From Methanosarcina siciliae T4/M (GTDB taxonomy: Archaea; Halobacteriota; Methanosarcinia; Methanosarcinales; Methanosarcinaceae), in assembly GCF_000970085.1 (NCBI RefSeq), contig NZ_CP009506.1:2666001-2730000 (forward strand): DNA of 64,000 bases. The letters are read 5' to 3'. The notes below the pieces were generated by a model, which was given only the letters and a program-made list of their open reading frames with translations, had not been told where the DNA came from and made no database searches. The position numbers were made by a program, and so were the translations under genes. Below are positions 63,616-64,000 of the stretch, piece by piece. How positions within the stretch are numbered: the stretch's first letter is position 1; each line of letters begins with the position of its first letter.

Positions 63616-64000
63616 TTATCTCCTTTTCCACAGGAAAATTCCAAGCAGCCCGACAATACAGTAAATAATTTCAAATCCAGGCATAATTACGCTTTTTTTT
63701 CCAGAAAAACTTGCATTATCGGTCTGGTTTCCTGTCTGCCCAGGTTTTGTTTTGACTTCAGCTCCAGTACTTTCATTGTTTTGTTCAGGACCCTGCGTGT
63801 CAGGTTCAGACAGGATTTCAGTTGAAGTTTCTTTTTCTGTCACCTTGCCTGTTATTGCAAAGGGAGAGAATCCAGGGGTTTCGGCTGTGAAATAAAGGTA
63901 TGCATCATCTTCCCCTGATTGTCTGGTTACAAGCGGGTTCCATTCATTATCATTGTACCTGTTCAGGGTGATAGAAGCCTGTTCGATCTCTTCAGCCTGT
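63616..64000 (-). CDS. PGF-pre-PGF / PGF-CTERM surface protein, C-terminal part (cut by right edge)
   Basis: The open minus-strand frame enters from the right edge with I-T-L-N-R-Y-N, then A-Y-L-Y-F-T-A-E-T-P-G-F-S-P-F-A-I-T-G, the end of a PGF-pre-PGF domain. A low-complexity linker rich in Glu, Thr, Gln and Asn follows, then P-G-F-E-I-I-Y and a hydrophobic helix ending W-K-R-R. That is a PGF-CTERM signal, cleaved by an archaeosortase and replaced by a lipid anchor. The N-terminus is outside the window. Confidence 0.88.
   Translation of the reverse strand, partial: QAEEIEQASITLNRYNDNEWNPLVTRQSGEDDAYLYFTAETPGFSPFAITGKVTEKETSTEILSEPDTQGPEQNNESTGAEVKTKPGQTGNQTDNASFSGKKSVIMPGFEIIYCIVGLLGIFLWKRR

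Noticed and set aside
1..64000. rRNA or tRNA genes
   Set aside because: Scanning for T-loop GTTCGAATCC-type motifs and rRNA landmarks gave no foldable candidate.

Overview
The window looks like a chromosomal segment of a Methanosarcina-type methanogenic archaeon. Supporting signs are moderate GC with AT-rich intergenic DNA, GGAGG/GGGGG ribosome sites, YVTN-propeller and PGF-pre-PGF/PGF-CTERM surface proteins, methanogen-restricted families (DUF2121, DUF1670), PAS-rich orphan histidine kinases and many decayed IS copies. The species cannot be fixed from the sequence alone. I found no rRNA, tRNA or CRISPR array.

Layout. 1-5 kb: a YVTN surface protein cut by the left edge, a truncated tyrosine recombinase, two debris pieces of ferredoxin-fused aldo/keto reductase, then an intact copy. 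5-10.6 kb: a GAF/PAS histidine kinase, a flavin reductase, and a family of four small membrane-anchored proteins, two with an SbsA-like Ig domain, mixed with short tandem repeats. 10.7-14.5 kb: a fused hydantoinase/5-oxoprolinase. 14.6-26 kb: a conflict-type island. It holds an HD-TIR-HEPN protein whose 3' end was cut off by a precisely mappable IS1-family insertion, a four-TM protein, phosphoserine aminotransferase, a high-GC HhH protein with a duplicated domain, and a two-gene unit of serine-less subtilase-TPR plus a trypco2-like protein. 26-34 kb: an acyltransferase/hydrolase of the C45 type, a broken archaeal ATPase, adenine deaminase, DUF2121 and a polysaccharide flippase. 33.7-41.4 kb: gene-poor, with strong stem-loops, a wrecked NosD/PGF-pre-PGF gene, a small DUF1328 gene, a frameshifted zinc-ribbon gene, two coupled DUF1670 genes and a dead IS1634-like element.

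41.4-53 kb forms a phosphate/polyphosphate region: a frameshifted Ppx/GppA gene, a CYTH-HD-CHAD protein, and two mirrored pairs of a PstS-like binding protein with a histidine kinase, with no pstCAB transporter genes in the window. 53-57 kb has an APH-like kinase, a GT4 glycosyltransferase and a decayed copy of the kinase. 57-64 kb has a second YVTN propeller fused to a transglutaminase-like domain, a protein with an internal duplication, a cytosine-deaminase-like enzyme sharing a related N-terminal motif, three small genes and a PGF-CTERM protein cut by the right edge.

The most notable points are the HD-TIR-HEPN architecture and its exact disruption, the pseudo-subtilase/trypco2 pair, the mirrored PstS/kinase modules, and four genes (near 8.3, 8.7, 36.5 and 63.3 kb) where a good ribosome site is followed at normal spacing by CTG, ATA or ATT instead of ATG/GTG/TTG.
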